DNA of 64,000 nt from JABFRJ01 sp963847145 (GTDB lineage Bacteria; Pseudomonadota; Alphaproteobacteria; Rhizobiales; Hyphomicrobiaceae): assembly GCA_963847145.1 (NCBI GenBank), contig CAWJYN010000003.1, positions 124,001-188,000 of the forward strand. Direction: 5' to 3'. The number at the start of each line of letters is the position of its first letter. The first letter of the stretch is position 1. The notes beneath the pieces are model-generated. The model worked only from the letters and a program-made list of their open reading frames with translations. It was not told the DNA's origin and did not search any database. A program made the translations under genes and the position numbers. This document shows positions 50,266-59,479 of the stretch, piece after piece.

Positions 50266-51600
50266 TCACACCACCTCAAACCGTGCGCCCAAACCGGCCA
50301 TCAACGACTGGAACGACGGAAAGCTCGTCGCAACGTAGCTGATGTCGTCGATGGTGACGGGCGCGTCGGCACCAAGGCCGAGAATGAGGAAGGCCATGGC
50401 AATCCGGTGATCCATGTGGGTCACAACTGTGCCACCGCCCTTCACGCCGCGGCCACCGGATACGATCATGGCGTCGCCATCGACTTTGGCGGCGATGCCG
50501 TTGGCGATAAGCCCCGCCACCGTTGCGGCTAACCTGTCGCTTTCTTTAACCTTCAATTCGGCCAAGCCTTCCATGCGCGTCTCGCCACTTGCAAAGGCTG
50601 CCACGCAGGCCAGCACGGGATATTCGTCGATCATGCTCGGCGCGCGTTCCGGCGGCACACGCACGCCCACAAGTTTTGCATGCCGCACGCGGATGTCGGC
50701 GATGGGTTCGCCACCTTCTTCGCGCGCATTCAAGAACGCCACGTCGGCACCCATCTCGCGCAATGTCGTATAGAACCCCGTGCGCGTCTCATTCACCAGC
50801 ACGCCTTCCACTGTCACGTCGCCGCCTGGCACAATCGCTGCCGCTGCCGCCAGAAACGCCGCCGATGAGGGATCGCCCGGCACAGTGACGTCGCGACCCA
50901 CGAGTTCCGCATGGCCGCGCACGGTGATGGCATGCTTGCCGCCGCGGCTCTCCGTCGAAATCTGCGCACCGAAGTAACGTAGCATGCGTTCCGTGTGATC
51001 GCGCGTCGCTTCCTTCTCGATCACTGTTGTTGCGCCTGATGCGGCAAGCCCCGCCAGCAGCACAGCAGACTTGACTTGTGCGCTTGGCACCGGCGTTTCG
51101 TACACAATCGGGATCAGCCGCGACGACCCGCGCAGGGTCAGTGGCAACGTCTGCTGATCATCGACAATGCGCGCGCCCATCGTCTTCAGCGGATCGAGCA
51201 CCCGCCGCATGGGCCGCCGCGACAGCGATAAATCGCCGATCATCCGTACAGAAATATCATGTCCGGCGATGACGCCCATCATCAACCGCGTGCCCGTGCC
51301 GGAATTGCCGAAGTCGAGATTGCCGGCCGGCTGGGCCAGCCCACCAACGCCGCGGCCCAGCACCTCCCAGTTGGCGCCCACCTTGCGCGCTGGACACCCG
51401 AGCGCTGCAACAGCCTTGGCGGTGTTCAGCACATCCTCCGCTTCCAACAGGCCCGAGATGCGTGTCCGGCCCGTCGCCAGCGCGCCAAACATCAGCGCCC
51501 GGTGTGAAATCGACTTGTCGCCCGGCACGTGCACGCGGCCCGCGATAGATGTGGCGCGATGGGCGCGAACAGGACGGGGCGTTGCGGCAGCATGAGACAT
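50266..51600 (-). CDS. aroA: 3-phosphoshikimate 1-carboxyvinyltransferase (EPSP synthase, class II)
   Basis: The 444-residue product matches the Agrobacterium CP4-type class II enzyme in layout: VPGDKSISHRALMFGALA, SAQVKSAVLLAGL, RDHTERMLRYFG, RAPSMIDEYPVLA, LKVKESDRL and HMDHRIAMAFLILG. It joins PEP to shikimate-3-phosphate in aromatic amino acid synthesis. At the position where CP4 has Ala100, this protein has Gly101 (FGNSGTGTR), the residue of typical glyphosate-sensitive enzymes. It is monocistronic here, without the usual cmk-rpsA neighbours of many rhizobia. Confidence 0.96.
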   Translation of the reverse strand: MSHAAATPRPVRAHRATSIAGRVHVPGDKSISHRALMFGALATGRTRISGLLEAEDVLNTAKAVAALGCPARKVGANWEVLGRGVGGLAQPAGNLDFGNSGTGTRLMMGVIAGHDISVRMIGDLSLSRRPMRRVLDPLKTMGARIVDDQQTLPLTLRGSSRLIPIVYETPVPSAQVKSAVLLAGLAASGATTVIEKEATRDHTERMLRYFGAQISTESRGGKHAITVRGHAELVGRDVTVPGDPSSAAFLAAAAAIVPGGDVTVEGVLVNETRTGFYTTLREMGADVAFLNAREEGGEPIADIRVRHAKLVGVRVPPERAPSMIDEYPVLACVAAFASGETRMEGLAELKVKESDRLAATVAGLIANGIAAKVDGDAMIVSGGRGVKGGGTVVTHMDHRIAMAFLILGLGADAPVTIDDISYVATSFPSFQSLMAGLGARFEVV

Positions 51601-52191
51601 GGCGGGAAGGTCCAGAAGTCAAGGCGCGAGGGGCAGACGGCGGCATAAACCATACCACCTGAGACGGCCTCTACCTGCCCCGGGTCAGGGCCCAGGGCAA
51701 CGCAAATCTGTTCCGTGTATGCGCCAAAAACTGGTGGGATGCTTATGAGAGCGAGAAATGCGCTCTAGCGTGCGCTGTGAACGCCTATTGAACGTTCACC
51801 TGCAATTCAATTTTTAAATGGCTAGGGGAGTGCCCCTAAGAATCCTTGGCCTCAGGCGGTCAAATTTGAAGCTTTTTCGGCAGCCCCGCAAACCAGCAGT
51901 TTTAACCAAACCTCGACCGCGCCAACCGAACCGGCATCGCACTATCGTTAAAATGATTGCGTTGCGAAAACGCTCGCGCATCCGCAGTGCCAATGCCTGG
52001 GCCAATGCCTGGGCCAGCGCGCGCCTGTGGCCGCAGGTCAACACGCCGGTGGCCATCCGCGCTCTACCACCGAATGCCAACAAATTGCTCCGAACCCGCC
52101 ACAGCGGCGGCGCAATCCAGCGCACAGTGCGGTCACGAATTCATTGTCAGCCCCTACAATTGCCGTTCGCCCCCACCTCCCGGAGCCCGCC
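51601..52191. other. Intergenic region between aroA and muiA-like genes
   Basis: This 590-bp divergent space includes a relatively AT-rich patch (51770-51960) that may hold promoters for both genes. ATGCCTGGGCCA is directly repeated near 51995. I see no gene; the basic, Arg/Pro-rich frames here have no protein-like features. Confidence 0.55.
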
Positions 52192-53946
52192 ATGTACCGC
52201 CCCCTCACCGCGACTTCCCTGATCGCGGTTGCCGCCACCTGCCTCGCCTTGACGACTGCAGAAGCAGCCGACGTCAACGCTGCCTCCCGTCTCGACGCCG
52301 TCATCGTCTATCCAGCCGGTGCCGAAATCGCGCGCGCAATAAAAGTCAAAATCGAACCAGGCGAACACACCATCCTCATCAACGATCTGCCGGCCGGCGC
52401 ACTGCCGCAATCAATCCGCGTCGAGGGCAAGTCGACTGGTGGCCAGTTGCAGATTGGTTCCGTCGATAGTCGCCGCGTCTCGGTGCCGCGTGCCGACAGC
52501 GCCGCAATCGCCGGCCAGCGCCGCGACCTTGAAGACCGCATCGAAAAGCTCAAAGATCAGCGCCTCGTGTTGCAGTCCGACATCCAGGCCGCCGAAGCGC
52601 AAAAGACTTTAATCACGTCGTTGACCCAACTCCCAAGCCGTCCCGCCACTGCCGGTGCAAACGCGCCCGAACCCGATTGGAGCAAGCTGCTCGCGCTGAT
52701 TGGCGAAAAGACCGCCGCAGCCCAGCGCAGCATTCTCGACACCACCGTCAAGATCCGCGATCTCGACCGGCAGGCCGATGAACTCACCAAGAAGTTGGTC
52801 ACCCTTGCGCCGGCCCCAGACGCCCGGACCGAAGTCAAAGTCTTCGTCAGTGCCTCAGCCACCACGGACGCTGACCTCGTCGTCCGCTACCAAGTGGCCA
52901 GCGCCGGTTGGACGCCGTTCTACGACGCCCGCCTCGCCACTGGTGCCAAGGGCCAAGCTTCCAAGATGCAACTGGTCCGCCGCGCGTCGATCCAGCAGCA
53001 GTCCGGCGAAAGCTGGGACAGCATCACCTTGACGCTGTCGACCACACGCCCTGCAGCTACGACTGCTGCCCCCGACTTGCAGATGCTGAGCGTCGACTAC
53101 ATGCCAGACCGGCCGGCACCGGTGGCGGCTGCTGCGCCGATGGCAGCACCGCCGGCAGGCCTCACGACGCGCGGCCGTCCGGAAGCCAAAATGGCCGCCG
53201 AAGCCATCACCGATAAGGACGACGGACGCGTTGATCTCCTCAAAGCCAAAGAAGTCACCGCCGACGTCGATACGCAAAGTTTCCAAGTGCTGTATGCGAT
53301 CCCAGGTAAAGTTTCCGTCGCGCCAACCGGTGAACAAAAGCGCGTGCAAATCGGCGCAGAAGACATGGAACCCAGCCTCGTGGTGCGCACCGTGCCGCGC
53401 CTTGATCCACTGGCCTATCTCTACGCCAAGCTGACCATGCCCAAGACCGCCGGCCCCGTGCTGCCCGGCAACGTCTCGTTGTTCCGCGATGGGACCTTCG
53501 TTGGGCAAGGCCGCATGCCGCAATTGGCCGCTGGCGAAGACCACGAACTGGGCTTCGGCACCGACGATCAGGTCAAGGTCAAGCGTGTCGTCATCGAGGA
53601 CAAGAAAGGCGAAAGCGGCGTCTTCACCACCACCCGCGGCGAAGAACGCAACTTCACCATCTCGGTCAAAAACCTGCGCGCCAACCCGGTCGCCATCCAG
53701 GTGCTCGACCGCATCCCCGTCTCCATGCAGCAGGACATCAAGGTCGACGCGACGTTCAAGCCGCAGCCGACCAGCAAGGACGTCAAGGATCGCCGCGGCA
53801 CCGTCGCCTGGGACATGACCGTGGCGCCGGATCAGGAAGCGCAGATAGCGTTCGGCTACAAAGTCTCGTCGCCCGCCGGCAAATCAGTCCTCTACCGCGA
53901 ACTCTCACCCCAGCAGATCTTCCAAGGCAATCAAATCCGCTTCTGA
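52192..53946 (+). CDS. Mucoidy inhibitor MuiA family protein (DUF4140/DUF4139)
   Basis: The 584-residue product has a signal peptide (SLIAVAATCLALTTAEA), an N-terminal DUF4140 domain (DAVIVYPAGAEIARAIKVKI), a coiled coil (about 105-140) and a large C-terminal DUF4139 domain (VVRYQVASAGWTPFYDARL to the end). The MuiA name comes from a Myxococcus/Rhizobium-linked effect on mucoid growth; the molecular role is unknown. GGAG lies 8 bp before the ATG at 52192. A long inverted repeat follows 7 bp after the stop. Confidence 0.85.
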   Translation: MYRPLTATSLIAVAATCLALTTAEAADVNAASRLDAVIVYPAGAEIARAIKVKIEPGEHTILINDLPAGALPQSIRVEGKSTGGQLQIGSVDSRRVSVPRADSAAIAGQRRDLEDRIEKLKDQRLVLQSDIQAAEAQKTLITSLTQLPSRPATAGANAPEPDWSKLLALIGEKTAAAQRSILDTTVKIRDLDRQADELTKKLVTLAPAPDARTEVKVFVSASATTDADLVVRYQVASAGWTPFYDARLATGAKGQASKMQLVRRASIQQQSGESWDSITLTLSTTRPAATTAAPDLQMLSVDYMPDRPAPVAAAAPMAAPPAGLTTRGRPEAKMAAEAITDKDDGRVDLLKAKEVTADVDTQSFQVLYAIPGKVSVAPTGEQKRVQIGAEDMEPSLVVRTVPRLDPLAYLYAKLTMPKTAGPVLPGNVSLFRDGTFVGQGRMPQLAAGEDHELGFGTDDQVKVKRVVIEDKKGESGVFTTTRGEERNFTISVKNLRANPVAIQVLDRIPVSMQQDIKVDATFKPQPTSKDVKDRRGTVAWDMTVAPDQEAQIAFGYKVSSPAGKSVLYRELSPQQIFQGNQIRF

Positions 53947-53952
53947 CGTCAT

Positions 53953-54032
53953 GGGGACAGGCACCTGAACGGCGTGGCACGCCAGAGCGTTCGTGACCAC
54001 CGTTGCCGAGCGCCGTTCAGGTGCCTGTCCCC
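53953..54032. repeat. 80-bp REP-like palindrome with perfect 22-bp arms
   Basis: The arms at 53953-53974 and 54011-54032 are exact reverse complements over 22 bp (GGGGACAGGCACCTGAACGG core). The GGGGACAGGCAC end is a frequent repeat sequence in many bacteria, often linked to REP-associated tyrosine transposases. No such transposase gene is in this window. It could also fold in the muiA-like mRNA end. Confidence 0.85.
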
Positions 54033-54156
54033 AGCATCTCACCGAACGGGCCTTCCACGCAGCCCATCACGGTGCAGCCGGTCCGGTTAATCCCATCTCA
54101 ACACCCTCGCGTTAACGTTTCCGGCGTAACGGACGCGCGTACGCGAGGGGGCAGTC

Positions 54157-55977
54157 ATGTCGATGGTGGACGCGGCCCGGCCGCAGCGGGCGGCGTTCGA
54201 TCTGTCGCGGCTGCTCGCATCGCGTTGGCTGTGGTGCCTCGCGGTGGTCGCGTGCCTCGCGGCTCGCGAACTCGCGGGCGGCTTCAAGGACCTGTTGGTC
54301 TCGCTGGGCGACACCGATGACGCGACCCGGCTGCATCAGGTCCGCACGCTGATGGCAACCGGCGGCTGGTTCGATATGACCCTCCCGCGAATCGGCGGGA
54401 ACCACCCGCTTGTCTCGCACTGGTCGCGGCTGATCGATCTTCCCTTGATCATCCTCTTGCAGACCTTCGGGCTGTTTTTGTCGCCGGACGCTGCCGAACT
54501 CACCACGCGCATTGTCTGGCCGATGCTGCTGCTGCTCGTTTTTTTGCGCTTGCTCGTGCGGGCTGCCGAGGCACAAGGTGCGGCGTCGGCAGGGTGGCTG
54601 ATGTTGTTCATGGCGGCCACCTGCACGTCCGGATTGTTTCAGTTCCGCGTCGGCCGCATCGATCACCACAATGCGATGATCCTCGGTTCGATTGCCGGGC
54701 TTTTGATCCTGCTCGAAGCCCGCAAGCGCCCGGAGGCTGGTACGCTGGCCGGCGTGCTCGTCGGGTTTGCCCTTGCTGTCGGCTATGAACCGCTCGCCTT
54801 TCTCCTGCCCGCACTGGCCGCGATGGCGCTCTGGGCGTTGTTCGATCTCACATGGCTTGCTGGCGTCCGCCGCATGGCGGTGGCCTGCGCGGCCACCTTG
54901 GCCGGCGTGTTTGTTATCACCGTTGCCCCGTGGGACTGGTTGCATGCGCGCTGCGATGCGCTGTCGCTTAACATGGTGTTGCTGGTTGCAGGTGGCGCCG
55001 CAGGGCTGGCTATCGTCGATCTGCGGGGCCGTCAGTGGCGCACCGCGGAACGGTTTGCGGCACTGTCCGGCGCCGGCGCCTTGGGATTGGCTGCGTATGC
55101 CGCTCTCGACACCCGGTGCCTGGCGGGGCCCTTCGGCCAAGTGGCGCCCGCCATCAAGCTGTTGTGGCTCGACCATGTCGCCGAAACCATTAACATCTTC
55201 GCGTTTTTCCCGATGAACCCGAAGGCTGTGGTCGCCTCGATCGTGCTGATGATTGTCGCGCTTGGCTGCACGCTTGAACGGTGGCGGCGCTTGCGGACGC
55301 CGGAAACACTGGCGCTGCTGGGTCTCATGATCCTGATCACGCCGGCGGGGCTGTGGATGATCAAGCTGACACCCTATACCTGCTGGGTCGCCGCGTTTGC
55401 TGTCACGCTGTCCATTGCCGAGCTTGGGCCAACACTCCAGTTGACGGCTCTCAGCCGCCAGTTGGCCGCTGCACTCATGCTCAATCAAGGCAGCTTCGCC
55501 GCACTGGCGGCACCACTGCTGATGCTGACCAGCGTTTCGACCGACGCGCTGCAAGGCAAAGTCATTGTTGAGGGCACACAATGCCTGACCACGCCCGCAA
55601 TTCGATCACTCTCGACTTTGCCAAAAGGCTTCTTTGTCGCCTCTATCGACTACGGCGCCTATCTGGTGGCGCTGACGCCGCATGATGTGCTTGCGGCACC
55701 CTATCACCGCGCCGACATCGCCATGATCGAAAATCAGGCTATCCTGGCTGCTGCTCCAGCCGAGGCCCGCCAGCGTCTGGCGGCTCTGAGCGCCGACTAT
55801 CTGCTGTTGTGCCTGCCCAAGCCGGGCGCGGCGACGTTTACTGCCGGTGGGCCGCGGCCCTCGTCACCCGCGGGCCTTGAGGCGCGTCTGCACGCTGGAC
55901 AGACGATCGACTTTCTCGAGCCCGTCTCGCTCAGCCCGGCGGCCGCCGATCTGCGGGTCTGGCGCGTCCGGCGCTGA
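54157..55977 (+). CDS. GT-C-like polytopic membrane protein
   Basis: The 606-residue protein has about 11-12 helices and a periplasmic C-terminal tail. Early in the chain, right after the first helix, lies GDTDDATRLHQVRTLM and then GGNHPLVSHWSRLIDLP. An acidic loop at this position is the hallmark of GT-C glycosyltransferases using polyprenyl-linked sugars, and RVGRIDHHN supports an STT3-like relation. The acceptor is unknown. It is not obviously operonic; the radical SAM gene converges on it 41 bp away. Confidence 0.72.
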   Translation: MSMVDAARPQRAAFDLSRLLASRWLWCLAVVACLAARELAGGFKDLLVSLGDTDDATRLHQVRTLMATGGWFDMTLPRIGGNHPLVSHWSRLIDLPLIILLQTFGLFLSPDAAELTTRIVWPMLLLLVFLRLLVRAAEAQGAASAGWLMLFMAATCTSGLFQFRVGRIDHHNAMILGSIAGLLILLEARKRPEAGTLAGVLVGFALAVGYEPLAFLLPALAAMALWALFDLTWLAGVRRMAVACAATLAGVFVITVAPWDWLHARCDALSLNMVLLVAGGAAGLAIVDLRGRQWRTAERFAALSGAGALGLAAYAALDTRCLAGPFGQVAPAIKLLWLDHVAETINIFAFFPMNPKAVVASIVLMIVALGCTLERWRRLRTPETLALLGLMILITPAGLWMIKLTPYTCWVAAFAVTLSIAELGPTLQLTALSRQLAAALMLNQGSFAALAAPLLMLTSVSTDALQGKVIVEGTQCLTTPAIRSLSTLPKGFFVASIDYGAYLVALTPHDVLAAPYHRADIAMIENQAILAAAPAEARQRLAALSADYLLLCLPKPGAATFTAGGPRPSSPAGLEARLHAGQTIDFLEPVSLSPAAADLRVWRVRR

Positions 55978-56018
55978 CAGGTCTCAACTTCTGCAGTCAC
56001 CCAAGTGCGCCTGGTTGC

Positions 56019-57137
56019 CTACAACAACGGCATCTGCCCGCCTTTCCGCACCGGACGTTTGAAGAGGTCGGTTCGTAGCCGGAAGGTCCCGCGCGAATTG
56101 AGGCCGTATCGCGTGAGGGCCAGCCGGAAGCGCTGGCCGATCTGATCGGCATAGGGGCCTGTGCCGCGCTGCCGGATGCCAAAAGTTGAGACATAGTCCT
56201 GGCCGCCGTGCATCGAGCGCAAAATGTTGATCACGCGATCAGCGCGGTCTGGAAACTCGGTCGCCAGCCACTCGCGGAACAGCACCTTCAGTTCGAGCGG
56301 CAGCCGCAACAGCACATAGCCCGCCGACTGGGCGCCGGCACCGGCACACGCCGCCAGGATCTTTTCGATCTCGCTGTCGTTAATGGCGGGCACGATCGGC
56401 GCCACCATGGCGGTCACCGGAATGCCGGCCCGCGCCAGCGCAGCGATGGCGTCCAGCCGCCGCTGCGGCGTGGCTGCCCGCGGCTCCATCTGGCGGGCGA
56501 CCTGCCGGTCGAGCGTGGTGACCGAAATGGCGACCTTGGCCAGCCCTTTCGCCGCCATGCGTTCAAGAATGTCGATGTCGCGGACGATCAGCGCCGACTT
56601 GGTGACAATGCCAACTGGATGCTGGGTGCGCTCCAGCACTTCGAGGATCTGGCGGGTGACCAGATGACGCCGCTCGATGGGCTGATAGGGGTCGGTCACC
56701 GCGCCGAGGGCGATCACCTTCGGCTCGTAGTGGCGTGCGGCCAACTCGCGCTCCAGCACCTCGGCAGCATTTGTTTTGGCATAGAGTTTGGTTTCAAAAT
56801 CGAGCCCGGGCGAATGGCCGAGATAGGCGTGCGTTGGCCGTGCGTAGCAATAGATGCAGCCGTGCTCGCATCCGCGGTAGGGATTGATCGACTGATCGAA
56901 CGAGATATCCGGGCTGTCGTTGCGGGCGATGATGCTTTTGGCGGGTTCGATGACCACATGCGTCTTGAGAGCCTCCAGATCGCCCGGCTGATCCCAGCCG
57001 TCGTCGAACGCTTCGCGGCCCTCGCGTTCAAAGCGCCCAGTCCGGTTCGACCGCGCACCGCGTCCGTGCCATTGCTGGGTGGCCAAGAGCGCTGGATCGG
57101 CCACTGGGAGGCCAGCATCTCCACCGTCATCGCTCAT
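56019..57137 (-). CDS. SplB-like radical SAM protein (PA0069 family)
   Basis: The 372-residue product has the radical SAM cluster motif Cys-x3-Cys-x2-Cys in YRGCEHGCIYCYARP. SAM-contact regions follow (GAVTDPYQPIERRHL, GIVTKSALIVRDIDIL, AISVTTLD), with AMVAPIVPAINDSEIEKIL later. It belongs to the Rv2578c/PA0069 group, related to spore photoproduct lyase; its reaction is unproven. Directly upstream (57163-57188) are three GTTC elements at LexA-box spacing on its strand, so it is likely under SOS control, in line with a DNA repair role. Confidence 0.88.
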   Translation of the reverse strand: MSDDGGDAGLPVADPALLATQQWHGRGARSNRTGRFEREGREAFDDGWDQPGDLEALKTHVVIEPAKSIIARNDSPDISFDQSINPYRGCEHGCIYCYARPTHAYLGHSPGLDFETKLYAKTNAAEVLERELAARHYEPKVIALGAVTDPYQPIERRHLVTRQILEVLERTQHPVGIVTKSALIVRDIDILERMAAKGLAKVAISVTTLDRQVARQMEPRAATPQRRLDAIAALARAGIPVTAMVAPIVPAINDSEIEKILAACAGAGAQSAGYVLLRLPLELKVLFREWLATEFPDRADRVINILRSMHGGQDYVSTFGIRQRGTGPYADQIGQRFRLALTRYGLNSRGTFRLRTDLFKRPVRKGGQMPLL

Positions 57138-57162
57138 TGCAGTCTGCCTCGCTCGCGACTTG

Positions 57163-57188
57163 GAACTTAAATAGAACTATTAAAGAAC
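57163..57188 (-). promoter_or_regulatory. Tandem LexA (SOS) box, GTTC-N7-GTTC-N7-GTTC
   Basis: On the minus strand three GTTC motifs are spaced 11 bp apart (plus-strand GAAC at 57163-57166, 57174-57177 and 57185-57188). Each neighbouring pair is a GTTC-N7-GTTC site, the established LexA-binding sequence of alphaproteobacteria. The array ends 25 bp before the ATG of the radical SAM gene, a position fit for repression. The spacers are pure A/T. Binding itself is not shown. Confidence 0.8.
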
Positions 57189-57394
57189 AAAAAGTGCTCT
57201 CGCAAGTAGATTGTTGTTCGATCGTTCGCCTCAGGTCCTGCCGCGCATGAGACGGCCGCCCGCTCGCTGAGCGCTCCTTGAACCGCTGGGGGTTTCAAGC
57301 TACGAGGGCGCCGATCCGTGCCGATGCGGCCGGACAACACGTCACACTCGGGCGCGGGCTGTTATGGCTCCTTCGCCGGCACAAGGAGCATTCC

Positions 57395-58363
57395 ATGGCG
57401 CGCAGCAAAATAGCCCTCATCGGCGCGGGCCAGATCGGCGGCACGCTGGCCTTGCTGGCTGGCCTCAAGGGCCTCGGCGACATCGTGCTCTGTGACATGA
57501 TGGAAGGCACGGCGAAGGGCAAAGCGCTTGACCTCGCACAGACCGCAGCCGTCGAAGGCTTCAACGCCAAGCTCGAAGGCGCGGGCGTCGCCAACTACGA
57601 AGCCATCAAAGGTGCCGACGTGTGCATCGTGACGGCGGGCGTGCCGCGTAAGCCAGGGATGAGCCGCGATGATCTGATCGGCATCAATCTGAAAGTGATG
57701 GAGAGCGTTGGCGCAGGTATCAAACAGTATGCGCCAAATGCCTTCGTCATCTGCATCACTAACCCGCTCGATGCGATGGTGTGGGCACTGCAGAAGTTCT
57801 CGGGGCTCCCCACCAACAAAGTCGTTGGCATGGCCGGCGTGCTCGATAGCGCGCGGTTTGCCTGCTTCCTGGCTGAGAAGGCCGGCGTGTCGATCGAAGA
57901 CGTGCGCGCGATGACGCTCGGCGGCCACGGCGACGACATGGTGCCGATGACACGCTACTCGACCATCGGCGGTGTCCCTCTTCCAGACTGTGTAAAGCTC
58001 GGCATGTTCAGCCAGGCTGATCTTGACGCCATGATCAAGCGTACGCGCGGCGGCGGCGGCGAGATCGTGGCGCTGCTCGGCAATGGCTCGGCGTTTTATG
58101 CGCCGGCGTCGTCCGCGATCGCCATGGCCGAAAGCTATCTGCGCGATTCAAAGCGCATGTTGCCATGCGCCGCCTACCTGAAGGGACAGTTCGGCGTGAA
58201 GGATATGTACGTCGGCGTGCCGGTGATTATTGGCGCGGGCGGCGTCGAGCGTGTTGTCGAACTCGAGATGACTGAAGACGAGCGCAAGATGTTCATGAAG
58301 AGCGTCGAAAGCGTGAAGGGCCTCTGCGACGCCTGCAAGACGATCGCGCCTGCGCTGGCGTAA
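57395..58363 (+). CDS. mdh: Malate dehydrogenase (LDH-like type)
   Basis: The 322-residue product starts with the NAD motif KIALIGAGQIGGTLALLA, and has VTAGVPRKPGMSRDDLI with the substrate-binding arginines, CITNPLDAM, and the catalytic His in LGGHGDDMVPMTR. RKPGM (Arg in place of the LDH Gln) supports malate/oxaloacetate as substrates in the TCA cycle. AAGGAG lies 8 bp before the ATG. It has its own terminator and a 257-bp upstream region. sucCD does not follow, unlike in many rhizobia. Confidence 0.96.
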   Translation: MARSKIALIGAGQIGGTLALLAGLKGLGDIVLCDMMEGTAKGKALDLAQTAAVEGFNAKLEGAGVANYEAIKGADVCIVTAGVPRKPGMSRDDLIGINLKVMESVGAGIKQYAPNAFVICITNPLDAMVWALQKFSGLPTNKVVGMAGVLDSARFACFLAEKAGVSIEDVRAMTLGGHGDDMVPMTRYSTIGGVPLPDCVKLGMFSQADLDAMIKRTRGGGGEIVALLGNGSAFYAPASSAIAMAESYLRDSKRMLPCAAYLKGQFGVKDMYVGVPVIIGAGGVERVVELEMTEDERKMFMKSVESVKGLCDACKTIAPALA

Positions 58364-58379
58364 CCTTAGGCATAGAACC

Positions 58380-58423
58380 AAAAAGCCCGGAGCGTTGCAC
58401 TGCATAGCGATCCGGGCTTTTTT
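58380..58423 (+). terminator. Intrinsic terminator after mdh (bidirectional)
   Basis: The stem AAAAGCCCGGA (58381-58391) pairs with TCCGGGCTTTT (58411-58421) and ends in a run of six T. On the other strand the A-rich left arm gives a T run too, so it may also stop transcription from the converging TRAP gene at 58442. Confidence 0.9.
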
Positions 58424-58441
58424 GCATGCGCGCAGACGGCA

Positions 58442-59447
58442 CTACCGCTTGCCGCCACCCTGCGCCGCATAGGCTTCCAAAATCATCGTGCCCTGGAAGC
58501 CTGTCGCGCTGCGGAAGGCCGTAACTTCTTTGGCGCCGGCTGCTTGCAGCGCGGCGGCAATCTCCGCCGGCACGGCTGTCGCGATCGCAACTCCGTTGGT
58601 CCGCATCCGCGCGTAGTTCTCGTCAAGCCGCGTCCGCACCAGCGCCCACAGCCGCTGCTCGGTTTCTTCGGCCGCAACCGTCACCGTCTGCTGATCTGCG
58701 GCACTCAGTGCGGCAAACGCCGGTTCGCTCATAAAGGCTGCCGACAGCGGATACGAATAGTTGATCTCGACAAAGCTCGGCAGGAACTCCCACAGCTTGC
58801 GGCCGGCCCCGCCATCGCCCGACGACAGCACAGCATTCAGCGTGCCGGACTTCAGACGCGGCATCGCATCGGCGAACGACAGCAATTCTGCGCGCGCGCC
58901 CAGCCGTCTGCATGATCCGCGTCGACGTCGCATCATAGGTGCGGAGCGCCAGCTGCGAGAACTCGGCCGCAGAGCGTGGCGCCGTTTTGGTCCACAAGCC
59001 CGTCGCGGGCCATGGCGTCAGATACAGCAACCGCGCACCCTTCTGCGCCAACGCCGCCCGGTAGGCCGGTCGGGCTGCCTCCGTCAACCGGCGCGCATCA
59101 TCAAACGAGTGCACTATAAACGGCAACGCCGAGAGGCCGAACAGCGGATCTTCAGCGGCCAGCGCCGGCAGAAACGCATCGCCAAACGCCACGCGACCGA
59201 TGCGCACCGCTTGCAGCATCTCAGCCGATTTGATGCCCAGCGCGGCGTCATAACTGGCCGTCAGATCGAAGCCGCCATTTGAACGCGTCCGAAGGTTGGC
59301 GACAAACGCGGTGACGCCCTCGCCGGCCATGGCACTGGCTGGATACTCCGTCGCCATGACGCCGCGGGTTTGCGCACTGACTGGCGCACTCCAGTGCACC
59401 GCGACAGCGACGGCAACTGAGATGACGATCCGCACCAGGTCACGCAT
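58442..59447 (-). pseudogene. TRAP transporter substrate-binding protein (DctP-like) with a +1 frameshift
   Basis: The N-terminal part has a signal peptide (VISVAVAVAVHWSAPVSA), GFDLTASYDAALGIKSAEML and LFGLSALPFIVHSFDDARRL, fitting periplasmic DctP receptors for organic acids. After TRIMQTAG the frame breaks, and AELLSFADAMPRLKSGTLNA continues in the next frame to a normal end. One extra G in the GGG at 58899-58901 (CCC on plus) explains it. The whole protein would be about 334 residues. No TRAP membrane subunits lie nearby. A real null allele and a read error are both possible. Confidence 0.82.
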
Positions 59448-59479
59448 GGTCTTCGCTCCATCCCGTTGGCATTCATACA

